Source: an uncultured Dorea sp. (GTDB taxonomy: Bacteria > Bacillota > Clostridia > Lachnospirales > Lachnospiraceae). Taken from it: a stretch of DNA of 5,753 bases. The notes below the pieces were generated by a model that had not been told where the DNA came from, ran no database searches, and saw only the letters and a list, made by a program, of their open reading frames with translations. The stretch lies in the NCBI RefSeq assembly GCF_934294775.1, contig NZ_CAKRAH010000093.1, positions 1-5,753 on the forward strand, read 5' to 3'. The translations under genes were made by a program, and so were the position numbers. Positions 1 to 5,753 of the stretch are shown here, one piece after another (position 1 is the first letter of the stretch; every line of letters begins with the position of its first letter).

Positions 1-269
1 CGAAAAAGGTGAGTATATATGAATACGATGAAGAAAAACATCTCCGGATGGAACGGGAACAATCTTATGCTGATGGACTGGAAAAGGGAATCGAACAAGG
101 AATTGAGCAAGGAATTGAGCAAGGAATTGAGCAAGGAATTATGCAAGAACAATATCGTCTAGCACAAGAGATGGATAAAAAGGGCTTTTCTTTGAAACAG
201 ATTTGTGAATTGATTGGCGTAAATGAGGAACAGATAGAGCAGTGGTGTAAAGAAGAGAAAAAAGAATAG
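1..269 (+). CDS. Rpn-family recombination-promoting nuclease / putative transposase, C-terminal part only
   Basis: The reading frame is open to the left edge (first full codon at base 3), so this is the tail of a longer gene. The GTG at base 9 is probably an internal valine, because no ribosome site is visible before it. About 89 residues are seen. They contain a charged segment (YEYDEEKHLRMEREQ), four GIEQ units followed by GIMQ, and a helix-turn-helix-like end (FSLKQICELIGVNEEQIEQW) before TAG. Acidic, Gln/Gly-rich repeats followed by such a short helical tail are typical of the C-terminus of Rpn/PD-(D/E)XK 'putative transposase' proteins, which are abundant in gut Clostridia. The catalytic nuclease domain would lie upstream and is not visible, so activity cannot be judged. 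The gene has its own terminator and is probably unrelated in function to the downstream operon. Confidence 0.75.
   Translation, partial: KKVSIYEYDEEKHLRMEREQSYADGLEKGIEQGIEQGIEQGIEQGIMQEQYRLAQEMDKKGFSLKQICELIGVNEEQIEQWCKEEKKE
87..146 (+). repeat. Five in-frame 12-bp tandem repeats (GGAATTGAGCAA)
   Basis: Units start at 87, 99, 111, 123 and 135. The three middle units are identical. The first differs at two positions (GGAATCGAACAA) and the last at two (GGAATTATGCAA). Because the unit is 12 bp, gain or loss of a copy keeps the frame and simply lengthens or shortens the GIEQ run in the Rpn-like protein. The identity of the middle copies suggests recent slippage or duplication. Confidence 0.95.
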
Positions 270-277
270 AGAGTATG

Positions 278-323
278 AAAAGAGCGTTTTTCTTTGAAAA
301 TCCAAAGGAGATACGCTCTTTTT
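278..323 (+). terminator. Intrinsic terminator of the Rpn-like gene
   Basis: The left arm AAAAGAGCGT (278-287) pairs perfectly with ACGCTCTTTT (313-322), and the U-run follows directly. The enclosed segment can pair further (CTTTG 292-296 with CAAAG 303-307), giving a two-tier hairpin. It starts 9 bases after the TAG stop and separates the Rpn-like gene from the ABC operon promoter. Confidence 0.85.
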
Positions 324-336
324 GCGTTTATTATAA

Positions 337-365
337 TTGACAAAATAATCAGTTTAAACTAACAT
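337..365 (+). promoter_or_regulatory. Predicted sigma-A-type promoter of the ABC operon
   Basis: There is a perfect -35 TTGACA at 337-342, a 17-base spacer, and a -10-like TAACAT at 360-365 (four of six consensus bases). Transcription would start near 372, giving a leader of roughly 28 bases before the ATG at 400. The promoter begins just after the preceding terminator, as expected for a new unit. The weak -10 is the main uncertainty. TATAAG at 372-377 is an alternative -10, but it has no good -35 at the right distance. Confidence 0.65.
351..360. promoter_or_regulatory. Candidate operator: perfect palindrome inside the promoter spacer
   Basis: AGTTTAAACT is a perfect 10-base palindrome filling the 3' part of the spacer, and its last base is the first base of the -10 element. 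A dimeric repressor bound here would block RNA polymerase. Clostridial ABC/FtsX efflux-type operons are often controlled by TetR- or MarR-type repressors, but no regulator gene is in the window, and an AT-rich palindrome of this length can arise by chance. Confidence 0.35.
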
Positions 366-399
366 TGGTTATATAAGAATAACTGAAGGGAGGAAAACT

Positions 400-1098
400 A
401 TGTTTCTGGAAATAAGAGGGATTAAAAAATCATTTGGAACAGGAGACAGCCGTGTCAATGTCTTAAAGGGGCTGGATCTTGATATAGAAAAGGGAGAATT
501 CTGCGTATTGCTTGGGCCATCCGGATCAGGAAAGTCTACGCTTCTTAACATCATCGGAGGAATTGATGGCGCAGACGAAGGAAGTATTACAATCGAAGGA
601 GAACGTCTGGAAGATATGACAGAGAAAAAGCTTTCCTTATATAGAAGAAAGCATCTGGGTTATATTTTTCAGATGTATAATCTGATACCGAACCTGACGG
701 TAAGAGAGAATATCGAAGTTGGAGCATACTTAAGTGACAGACCGCTGGATGTAGACGAATTGTTACATACCTTGGGATTATATGAACATCAGAAGAAGCT
801 GCCGAACCAGTTATCAGGAGGACAGCAGCAAAGAACGGCAATTGGCCGTGCAATTGTGAAGAATCCGGATATCTTATTGTGCGATGAACCAACCGGAGCG
901 CTGGATTATCATACATCAAAGGATATCTTAAAACTGATCGAAACAGTCAATCAGAAATATGGCAACACGATCATCATGGTAACACACAATGATGCGATCA
1001 AAGATATGGCAGACCGGGTGGTAAAACTAAGAGATGGAATGATCCGGAAGAATTATAAGAACGAAGTGAAGATTCCGGCAGTCGATCTGGAATGGTAA
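400..1098 (+). CDS. ABC transporter ATP-binding protein, MacB/LolD (FtsE-like) family
   Basis: This 232-aa cytoplasmic ATPase powers the FtsX-type permease encoded next. All nucleotide-binding motifs are intact: Walker A GPSGSGKST (residues 39-47), Q-loop Gln91, signature LSGGQQQR (138-145), Walker B ILLCDEP with catalytic Glu163, D-loop GALD (166-169) and H-loop His196 (VTH). The signature LSGGQQQR followed by AIGRAI and the DEPTGALD string are typical of the MacB/LolD/BceA group, and the length is normal for it. The ATG is preceded by GGGAGG (388-393) at a 6-base spacing. The stop lies 9 bases before the permease start, so the two are surely co-transcribed. Family membership supports a role in mechanotransmission or efflux. 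The substrate (antimicrobial peptide, lipid, lipoprotein or other) cannot be inferred. Confidence 0.95.
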   Translation: MFLEIRGIKKSFGTGDSRVNVLKGLDLDIEKGEFCVLLGPSGSGKSTLLNIIGGIDGADEGSITIEGERLEDMTEKKLSLYRRKHLGYIFQMYNLIPNLTVRENIEVGAYLSDRPLDVDELLHTLGLYEHQKKLPNQLSGGQQQRTAIGRAIVKNPDILLCDEPTGALDYHTSKDILKLIETVNQKYGNTIIMVTHNDAIKDMADRVVKLRDGMIRKNYKNEVKIPAVDLEW

Positions 1099-1103
1099 GG
1101 AGG
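1097..1103 (+). promoter_or_regulatory. Ribosome binding site overlapping the ATPase stop codon
   Basis: AAGGAGG begins with the last two bases of the ATPase TAA stop and lies 4 bases before the ATG at 1108 and 10 bases before a second in-frame ATG at 1114. Both starts are possible. The 4-base gap is short, so the true start could be 1114, which would remove only two residues (Met-Lys). The overlap suggests coupled translation of the ATPase and permease. Confidence 0.7.
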
Positions 1104-1107
1104 ACGG

Positions 1108-3426
1108 ATGAAGATGAAAAGTCCTTTGAGAAAGCGTCTGCCAAGAGAGTTAAAGAGTGAATTTGGTAAATATCTGGTAGTATTTTTGCTTATGGTTGTA
1201 ACGATCGGCTTCGTATCCGGATTCCTGGTTGCAGATGGAAGTATGCTGCAGGCATATGATGAAAGCTTTGAAAAATATAACATCGAAGATGGAAATTTCC
1301 GGGCGGAAAAGAAGGCAGGACAGGCACAGAAAGAAGAGATTGAAAAGTCAGGAGTCACATTATATGAGAACTTTTATATAGAGCAAAAGCTTTCTAATGG
1401 AACCACCATGCGGTTTTTCAAGGAACGTAAAGAGATCAATAAAGTATGCCTCATGAAGGGGAAGATGCCGGAAAAGTCCGGAGAGATTGCAGTTGACCGT
1501 ATGTATGCAGACAATAATAATCTGGAAATTGGAGACCTGCTGAAAAAGGGAAAACAAAGCTATAAGATCACTGGTCTTGTAGCGTTATCAGATTACAGTG
1601 CACTGTTCCAGAGCAATAATGACACCATGTTCGATGCAGTAAAATTCGGTGTGGCGATTATTACGGATGAAGATTTTGCAAGCTTAAATCAGTCGAAAAT
1701 CCAATACGATTACGCCTGGAAATATGACAAAAAACCAGCAACTGAAAAACAGGAAAAGAAAGTATCCGAAGATCTGATGGAAGACATCGCAGAGGTGGTG
1801 ACACTGGAAAGCTTTATCCCACAGTATCAGAATCAGGCGATACATTTTACAGGAGATGATATGGGCGGTGACAGGGCGATGATTATCGTCATGCTGTACA
1901 TGATCATTGCGATTCTTGCATTTGTATTCGGAATCACGATCAGTAATACGATACGAAAAGAATCCGGAGTAATCGGAACACTGCGCGCATCTGGCTACAC
2001 AAGAAGTGAATTGATCCGGCACTATATGGCGCTTCCGGTTATCATCACACTGATTGGTGCGCTGGTTGGAAATATCCTGGGATACACAGTGCTTAAGAAT
2101 GTATGTGCCGGCATGTATTATGGAAGCTACAGTCTTCCTACGTATGAAACGATATGGAATGCAGAGGCATTCTGGATGACGACGGTTGTTCCGGTTCTGA
2201 TCATGTTACTGATCAATTATGGAATCCTGCATCACAAATTAAAATTATCACCACTGAAGTTCATAAGAAGAGATCTCTCTTCGAAAAAACAGAAGCGCGC
2301 GGTAAACTTAAGTACCAGAATCGGGATATTCAGAAGATTCCGCCTGAGAGTCATTTTCCAGAATATGAGCAATTACATCGTATTATTTGTAGGAATCCTG
2401 TTTGCGAATCTATTGTTATTCTTCGGATTATTGTTGCCATCAGCCCTGTCTCATTTCCAGACGGAGATACAGGAAAATATGCTGGCAAAATACCAGTATA
2501 TGCTGGAAGTACCGATGGATGCAGTGAGTGGAAGCAAGCTTGAAAGCATGATTTCTCTTATGCAGTTTTCGAACGGAACAAAGACCGGTAACAAATCGGC
2601 AGAAAAGTTCAGTGCCTATTCGCTGAATACCGTTTCCGACAAAGTAAGAAGCGAAGAGGTTGCCCTGTACGGTATTGAACCAGACAGCAGATATATCAAA
2701 GCGGATGTAAAAGATGGTGTCTACATTTCATCGGCATATGCAGACAAATACGAGTTGAGCAAGGGCGATACCATACAGTTAAAAGAAAAATATGAGAAAA
2801 AGAACTATAAATTTAAAGTAACCGGTATCTATGATTATACAGGTGCAGTCTGCGTATTCATGAACAGGGATCAGTTAAATGATACATTTGACCTTGGAAA
2901 TGATTATTATGCAGGATATTTTTCCAATACGAAGATCAAAGACATCGATGAAAAATATATAGGATCTGTGATTGATCTTGAGGCGCTTACCAAAGTATCC
3001 AGACAGATGGATGTATCTATGGGAAGTATGATGGGACTGGTAAATGGATTTGCAGTCATGATCTATATGATCGTCATCTATCTGCTGTCAAAACTCATCA
3101 TTGAAAAAAATGCACAGGCAATTTCCATGACGAAGATTCTCGGATATACCAATGGGGAAATCAGCCGGTTATATATCCTGTCAACGATGTTGGTGGTTAT
3201 CGTAGAATTACTGATCAGTTTTCCGATAGAGGGTATCTTTATGAAGGAAATCTTCCGTGCAGTGATGCTGGATAGTTTCTCGGGATGGATTACCTTATGG
3301 ATCAATCCGATGATATATGTGAAGATGTTCGTGATTGGATTCCTTACATATGGTGTGGTTGCACTTCTGGAATACCGCAGAATCAAAAAAGTGCCGATGG
3401 ACGAAGCACTGAAAAATGTGGAATAA
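1108..3426 (+). CDS. ABC transporter permease, FtsX/MacB-like, two-FtsX-domain type
   Basis: This 772-aa integral membrane partner of the preceding ATPase has eight predicted helices in a 1+3+1+3 order: about 22-42, 257-279, 307-329, 354-374, 422-445, 643-664, 688-708 and 735-755. Two extracellular domains follow helices 1 and 5 (about 43-256 and 446-642). Each half carries the FtsX cytoplasmic loop after its second-type helix: IRKESGVIGTLRASGYTRSE (282-301) and the related AISMTKILGYTNGEI (671-685). ECD1 contains the MacB-like pattern SGEIAVDRMYADNNNLEIGD (124-143), and ECD2 has a matching AYADKYELSKGD (543-554). The domain order is complete and no frameshift is seen. Both extracellular domains are compact, without the long coiled-coil insert I recall in many clostridial relatives of about 1000 aa or more. 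Type VII ABC membership is well supported; the substrate is unknown. Confidence 0.92.
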   Translation: MKMKSPLRKRLPRELKSEFGKYLVVFLLMVVTIGFVSGFLVADGSMLQAYDESFEKYNIEDGNFRAEKKAGQAQKEEIEKSGVTLYENFYIEQKLSNGTTMRFFKERKEINKVCLMKGKMPEKSGEIAVDRMYADNNNLEIGDLLKKGKQSYKITGLVALSDYSALFQSNNDTMFDAVKFGVAIITDEDFASLNQSKIQYDYAWKYDKKPATEKQEKKVSEDLMEDIAEVVTLESFIPQYQNQAIHFTGDDMGGDRAMIIVMLYMIIAILAFVFGITISNTIRKESGVIGTLRASGYTRSELIRHYMALPVIITLIGALVGNILGYTVLKNVCAGMYYGSYSLPTYETIWNAEAFWMTTVVPVLIMLLINYGILHHKLKLSPLKFIRRDLSSKKQKRAVNLSTRIGIFRRFRLRVIFQNMSNYIVLFVGILFANLLLFFGLLLPSALSHFQTEIQENMLAKYQYMLEVPMDAVSGSKLESMISLMQFSNGTKTGNKSAEKFSAYSLNTVSDKVRSEEVALYGIEPDSRYIKADVKDGVYISSAYADKYELSKGDTIQLKEKYEKKNYKFKVTGIYDYTGAVCVFMNRDQLNDTFDLGNDYYAGYFSNTKIKDIDEKYIGSVIDLEALTKVSRQMDVSMGSMMGLVNGFAVMIYMIVIYLLSKLIIEKNAQAISMTKILGYTNGEISRLYILSTMLVVIVELLISFPIEGIFMKEIFRAVMLDSFSGWITLWINPMIYVKMFVIGFLTYGVVALLEYRRIKKVPMDEALKNVE

Positions 3427-3453
3427 GCTATAAGAGAAAATATCTGATAACAA

Positions 3454-3492
3454 GTGAAGTGTGCAGGATGAAACACAAATCCTGCACTTCAC
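3454..3492 (+). ncRNA. Intercistronic bulged RNA hairpin without U-tract
   Basis: GTGAAG (3454-3459) pairs with CTTCAC (3487-3492), and TGCAGGAT (3462-3469) pairs with ATCCTGCA (3479-3486). This leaves a 2-base bulge (TG, 3460-3461) and a 9-base loop. The 14-bp stem is stable, but CAGCAAG follows instead of a T-run, so it is not a standard terminator. In a 130-base gap inside an apparent operon it may stabilise or process the mRNA, or act as a Rho-linked or partial attenuator. The role is inferred; no known RNA family is recognised. Confidence 0.55.
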
Positions 3493-3541
3493 AGCAAGAA
3501 TGAGAACCTATGATTGAATTAGAAATGATCGTAGATAAAAT

Positions 3542-3548
3542 GAGGAGG
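3542..3548 (+). promoter_or_regulatory. Ribosome binding site of the secreted heptad-repeat protein
   Basis: GAGGAGG lies 8 bases before the ATG at 3557, an ideal spacing. It fixes the start and gives a canonical signal peptide at the N-terminus. Confidence 0.85.
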
Positions 3549-3556
3549 CAGAAAGG

Positions 3557-5521
3557 ATGAAGAGAAAAGTAGTTGCCCTTATGCTTGTCGGAATGATGAT
3601 ATCCGGAAGTGGTTATATGGGTCATACCGTATATGCCGCAGAGAGTCAGGATGCAGTGACGGAAGAGCAGACAAATGACCAGTCACAGGACACTGTAAAT
3701 AAAAGTGAAAGCGTCTATGTCACAGCAAAAGCCAATGGAACAGCAAAAGAGATTAAAGTAAAAGAAACCTTAAAGAACCCGGGAAATTCCAAAAGTCTGG
3801 AAGATTATTCTGAACTTCAGAATATCAGGAATACAGACGGCGATGAGACTTATGTAGATGCCGGAGACGGCAATCTTGTATGGGAGAACCAGGGAAATGA
3901 TATCTCCTATGAAGGTGAGACAGATAAAAAATTGCCGGTATCGGTGAAGGTACGCTATTATCTGGATGGAAAAGAGAAAAAGGCCAAAGAGATGGCAGGC
4001 GTATCCGGTAAGATAAAGATCCGGTTTGAGTATACGAACCAGGCATCAGAAGAGATAGACTCGGACGGTGAAAAGAAAACGGCAGCAGTACCATTTACGG
4101 CATTGTCAGCAGTGATGCTGCCGTCAGATACATTTTCCAATGTAGAAGTATCAAATGGAAAGGTTATGGATCAGGATGGACAGAGCGTCGTCCTGGGTCT
4201 TGCGTTTCCGGGACTGTCTGACAGTCTGGGATTAAAGGACTATGAACCGACAGAGGATATTGATCTGCCGGATTACGTAGAGATTACAGCAGATGCGAAG
4301 AATTTTTCGCTTGATTTTACGGCGACGATCCTGTCATCAGGATTGCTGTCGGATTTGGAAGACGATGATCTGAAAGATGCCGGTGATCTGACAGAAAGCA
4401 TGGAAAAGCTTACCGATGCATCGTCCAAATTAGTGGACGGAACCGATGAACTGGCAAGCGGACTTTCGCAGATGCAAAGCTACTTAGGAGAATATACCAG
4501 CGGAATGGATGCACTTAACAGCGGAGTGCAGGGACTGAATACGGCACTTGGTACACTGGATACAAACGGATCTAAATTAACCGAAGGTGCCACACAGATT
4601 AAAAACGGACTTGGAACTTTATCAGGAGCACTTGGTAAAGTACAGATTCCATCCGGAACAGCACAGATATCAGAAGAAGCTGCAAATGTCGGACAGAATG
4701 CAGAAAGCACACTGCAGAAGCTGGAAGGCTTAAAGGCAAGCGTGCAGTCGGCACAGGATATGGTGACAGGCATTGACACAGCAGCAATCAATGAACAGAT
4801 CCGTACAGAAGCTGCAAACCTTGCAAAATCCCAGTTGGATACGACTTTGTCATCTATGGTAGAAAAACAGGAGATTACAGAAGAGCAGAAAGCACAGATC
4901 ATAAGCCGGTATCAGCCGGATATGGCAAGTCTTGATATCAGTGGCTATGTGCAGAATATTAAAGATCAGCTTGCGAATATACAGGGAGTCCTCACAGCTA
5001 CCAACCCGGACGGACTTATGGCATCGTTAAATCAGCTGAACGCAAGTGTCACGGCATTAAAAGCTTACACAGGCCAGTTATCTGCAGTCTCCGGAAATGT
5101 CGCATATCTGAAAGAAGCACTGACACAGTTAAACGGCGCAGTAGCCAAATTATCAGCCGGAAGCGAGAACCTGACAAGCGGTATCGAAGCATATGCTTCA
5201 GGTGTAAGCCAGATCTATAACGGCGCACAGACATTAGGAGCCGGAACTCAGAAACTTGCCGCAGCCGGAAGCCAGCTGAATACAGGAATGTCGGCACTTG
5301 CCACAGGCGGTAATACACTGGCAGAAGCAATGAAAGAGTTTGATAAAGAAGGCATCCAGAAGCTCGGGAATCTTGCAGGAGATGATCTGAAACAAGTAAT
5401 CCAGAACGTAAAAGATGCCAAAAAAGCAGACGAAGCGTACCAGAGCTTCGGAGGCATCAAAGAAGGTCAGAAGGGTGAAGTGAAATTCATTATCGAGACG
5501 AAAGAGATTAAGAAAAAATAA
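3557..5521 (+). CDS. Secreted protein with beta-rich N-domain and xxxLxxG heptad repeats (YhgE/Pip-ectodomain-like)
   Basis: This 654-aa exported protein starts with a signal peptide: MKRK, a hydrophobic core (about 5-20), and a likely cut after VYA (residue 27). An acidic, Gln-rich linker (28-50) follows. Residues about 51-265 look beta-rich (YVTAKANGTAKEIKVKETL; LPVSVKVRYYLDGKEKKAKE; GKIKIRFEYTNQ) and resemble a domain I recall from uncharacterised Lachnospiraceae proteins. The C-terminal half is helical, with two tracts of X-X-X-Leu-X-X-Gly heptads (292-358 and 511-588) around a middle segment with Pro454. This repeat type occurs in the ectodomains of YhgE/Pip and EsaA-like proteins. Unlike those, it has no C-terminal membrane segment, sortase motif or lipobox Cys, and it ends FIIETKEIKKK. 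It may be released, or held by an uncleaved signal or by the permease. It is probably the last gene of the ABC operon. The function is unknown; a stalk or adaptor role is inferred. Confidence 0.85.
   Translation: MKRKVVALMLVGMMISGSGYMGHTVYAAESQDAVTEEQTNDQSQDTVNKSESVYVTAKANGTAKEIKVKETLKNPGNSKSLEDYSELQNIRNTDGDETYVDAGDGNLVWENQGNDISYEGETDKKLPVSVKVRYYLDGKEKKAKEMAGVSGKIKIRFEYTNQASEEIDSDGEKKTAAVPFTALSAVMLPSDTFSNVEVSNGKVMDQDGQSVVLGLAFPGLSDSLGLKDYEPTEDIDLPDYVEITADAKNFSLDFTATILSSGLLSDLEDDDLKDAGDLTESMEKLTDASSKLVDGTDELASGLSQMQSYLGEYTSGMDALNSGVQGLNTALGTLDTNGSKLTEGATQIKNGLGTLSGALGKVQIPSGTAQISEEAANVGQNAESTLQKLEGLKASVQSAQDMVTGIDTAAINEQIRTEAANLAKSQLDTTLSSMVEKQEITEEQKAQIISRYQPDMASLDISGYVQNIKDQLANIQGVLTATNPDGLMASLNQLNASVTALKAYTGQLSAVSGNVAYLKEALTQLNGAVAKLSAGSENLTSGIEAYASGVSQIYNGAQTLGAGTQKLAAAGSQLNTGMSALATGGNTLAEAMKEFDKEGIQKLGNLAGDDLKQVIQNVKDAKKADEAYQSFGGIKEGQKGEVKFIIETKEIKKK
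4430..4630 (+). repeat. First xxxLxxG heptad tract (protein residues 292-358)
   Basis: Ten consecutive heptads stay in one register, with core residues L292, L299, M306, Y313, L320, L327, L334, L341, I348 and L355. Gly or a small residue sits three positions later in most of them (G295, G302, G316, G323, A330, G344, G351, A358). This is the pattern described for X-X-X-Leu-X-X-Gly repeats in YhgE/Pip-type ectodomains, and it indicates a long helical rod. Confidence 0.8.
5087..5329 (+). repeat. Second xxxLxxG heptad tract (protein residues 511-591)
   Basis: Twelve heptads keep one register: V511, L518, L525, L532, L539, Y546, I553, L560, L567, L574, L581 and L588. Gly is at +3 in seven of them (G535, G542, G549, G556, G563, G577, G584) and Ala in others (A521, A528, A570). 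It is more regular than the first tract and in a different register, so the two are not a simple continuation of one array. Confidence 0.85.
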
Positions 5522-5548
5522 GTACAAAACTATATAACGGATTGGAAT

Positions 5549-5597
5549 AAAAAAGAAAGAATGGGATCAGGAGTTTGATCCCATTCTTTCTTTTTTT
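5549..5597 (+). terminator. Strong intrinsic terminator of the ABC operon
   Basis: A perfect 21-bp stem has arms at 5549-5569 and 5576-5596, a 6-base loop GGAGTT, and a run of seven T at 5591-5597. It begins 28 bases after the TAA of the secreted-protein gene. The outer part is A/T pairing, so the G/C-containing core (GGGATCA with TGATCCC) is flanked by an A-run and a T-run, and the element could also terminate transcription arriving from the right. Confidence 0.95.
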
Positions 5598-5611
5598 GTA
5601 AAGAGTTTTAC

Positions 5612-5753
5612 GTGGTTATTACAGAAGAACAGTTACGAAAGGACTGATAAACTACTGGTGTAAAAGAAGGATAATTATAAAAAGTTACATGAACAATGTG
5701 GAATTATTACATTGAACGTAAAAAGAAGAATTCAGGCGTTATACTTCAAATAA
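5612..5753 (+). pseudogene. Probable decayed small SHOCT-domain-type gene
   Basis: No intact frame exists in the last 156 bases, but three adjacent frames give peptides that join in order. VVITEEQLRKD (5612-5644) ends at TGA. NYWCKRRIIIK (5650-5682) follows in a second frame. KLHEQCGIITLNVKRRIQAL (5682-5741) comes next in a third, ending YFK and TAA at 5751-5753. Together they resemble small clostridial SHOCT-like proteins of the pattern ITxEQLxxDYxYWxAxxIIKKLxEQGLIT, which I recall beside recombinase genes on mobile elements. Two small indels would explain the frame changes. The peptide match is from memory and the pieces are short, so this is tentative. Confidence 0.45.

Noticed and set aside
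87..146. CRISPR-like array
   Set aside because: The repeats are 12 bp with no spacers, in frame with a coding sequence, and encode GIEQ units.
9..269. GTG at base 9 as the start of an 86-aa gene
   Set aside because: The frame continues to the left edge, there is no ribosome site before it, and the sequence looks like the tail of an Rpn-type protein, so it is better treated as a 5'-truncated gene.
2154..2543. Plus-strand 129-aa open frame inside the permease gene
   Set aside because: It is out of frame within a continuous FtsX permease, has no ribosome site, and has an implausible composition.
3454..3492. Intrinsic terminator ending the ATPase/permease transcript
   Set aside because: The hairpin is real, but neither side has the T-run needed on that strand.
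3514..3541. Possible internal promoter (TTGAAT, 16 bases, TAAAAT) before the secreted-protein gene
   Set aside because: Transcription would begin at about the ribosome site itself (near 3548), leaving no usable leader. Both boxes are weak AT-rich matches.
4480..4902. Minus-strand 140-aa open frame inside the secreted-protein gene
   Set aside because: It is a shadow of the repetitive Ala/Gly/Leu-rich coding sequence: it has no ribosome site, a Ser/Cys/Pro-rich composition, and lies fully inside a well-supported gene.

Overview
The window reads as a stretch of a low-to-moderate GC Firmicute, most likely a gut Clostridia/Lachnospiraceae-type genome. This is inferred from strong AGGAGG ribosome sites, AT-rich spacers, an Rpn-type ORF with GIEQ repeats, and a secreted protein of a kind I associate with gut Lachnospiraceae. 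All recognisable genes lie on the + strand.

Layout. Bases 1-269 are the 3' end of an Rpn-family (PD-(D/E)XK nuclease/'putative transposase') gene with five 12-bp tandem repeats, closed by an intrinsic terminator at 278-323. A sigma-A-like promoter (337-365) with a perfect 10-bp palindrome between its -35 and -10 elements follows. It appears to drive a three-gene operon: an ABC ATPase of the MacB/LolD type (400-1098), an FtsX/MacB-type permease with eight predicted membrane segments and two extracellular domains (1108-3426), and a secreted 654-aa protein built of a beta-rich N-terminal domain and two long tracts of xxxLxxG heptads (3557-5521). A bulged hairpin without a U-tract sits between the permease and the secreted protein. 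A very strong 21-bp-stem terminator (5549-5597) ends the unit. The last 156 bases contain no intact gene, but three short peptides in three successive frames look like a decayed SHOCT-domain-type small gene.

How the genes may work together. The ATPase and permease should form a type VII (mechanotransmission) ABC system that moves or releases something at the outer face of the membrane rather than pumping a small solute through a channel. The permease is compact and its extracellular domains carry no long coiled coil. The third gene supplies an exported protein whose two heptad tracts are arranged almost symmetrically about a short linker, as expected for an antiparallel helical hairpin. My main hypothesis is a split machine, with the extracellular stalk supplied by a separate secreted partner. 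The substrate cannot be read from the sequence, and no regulator gene is visible in the window.
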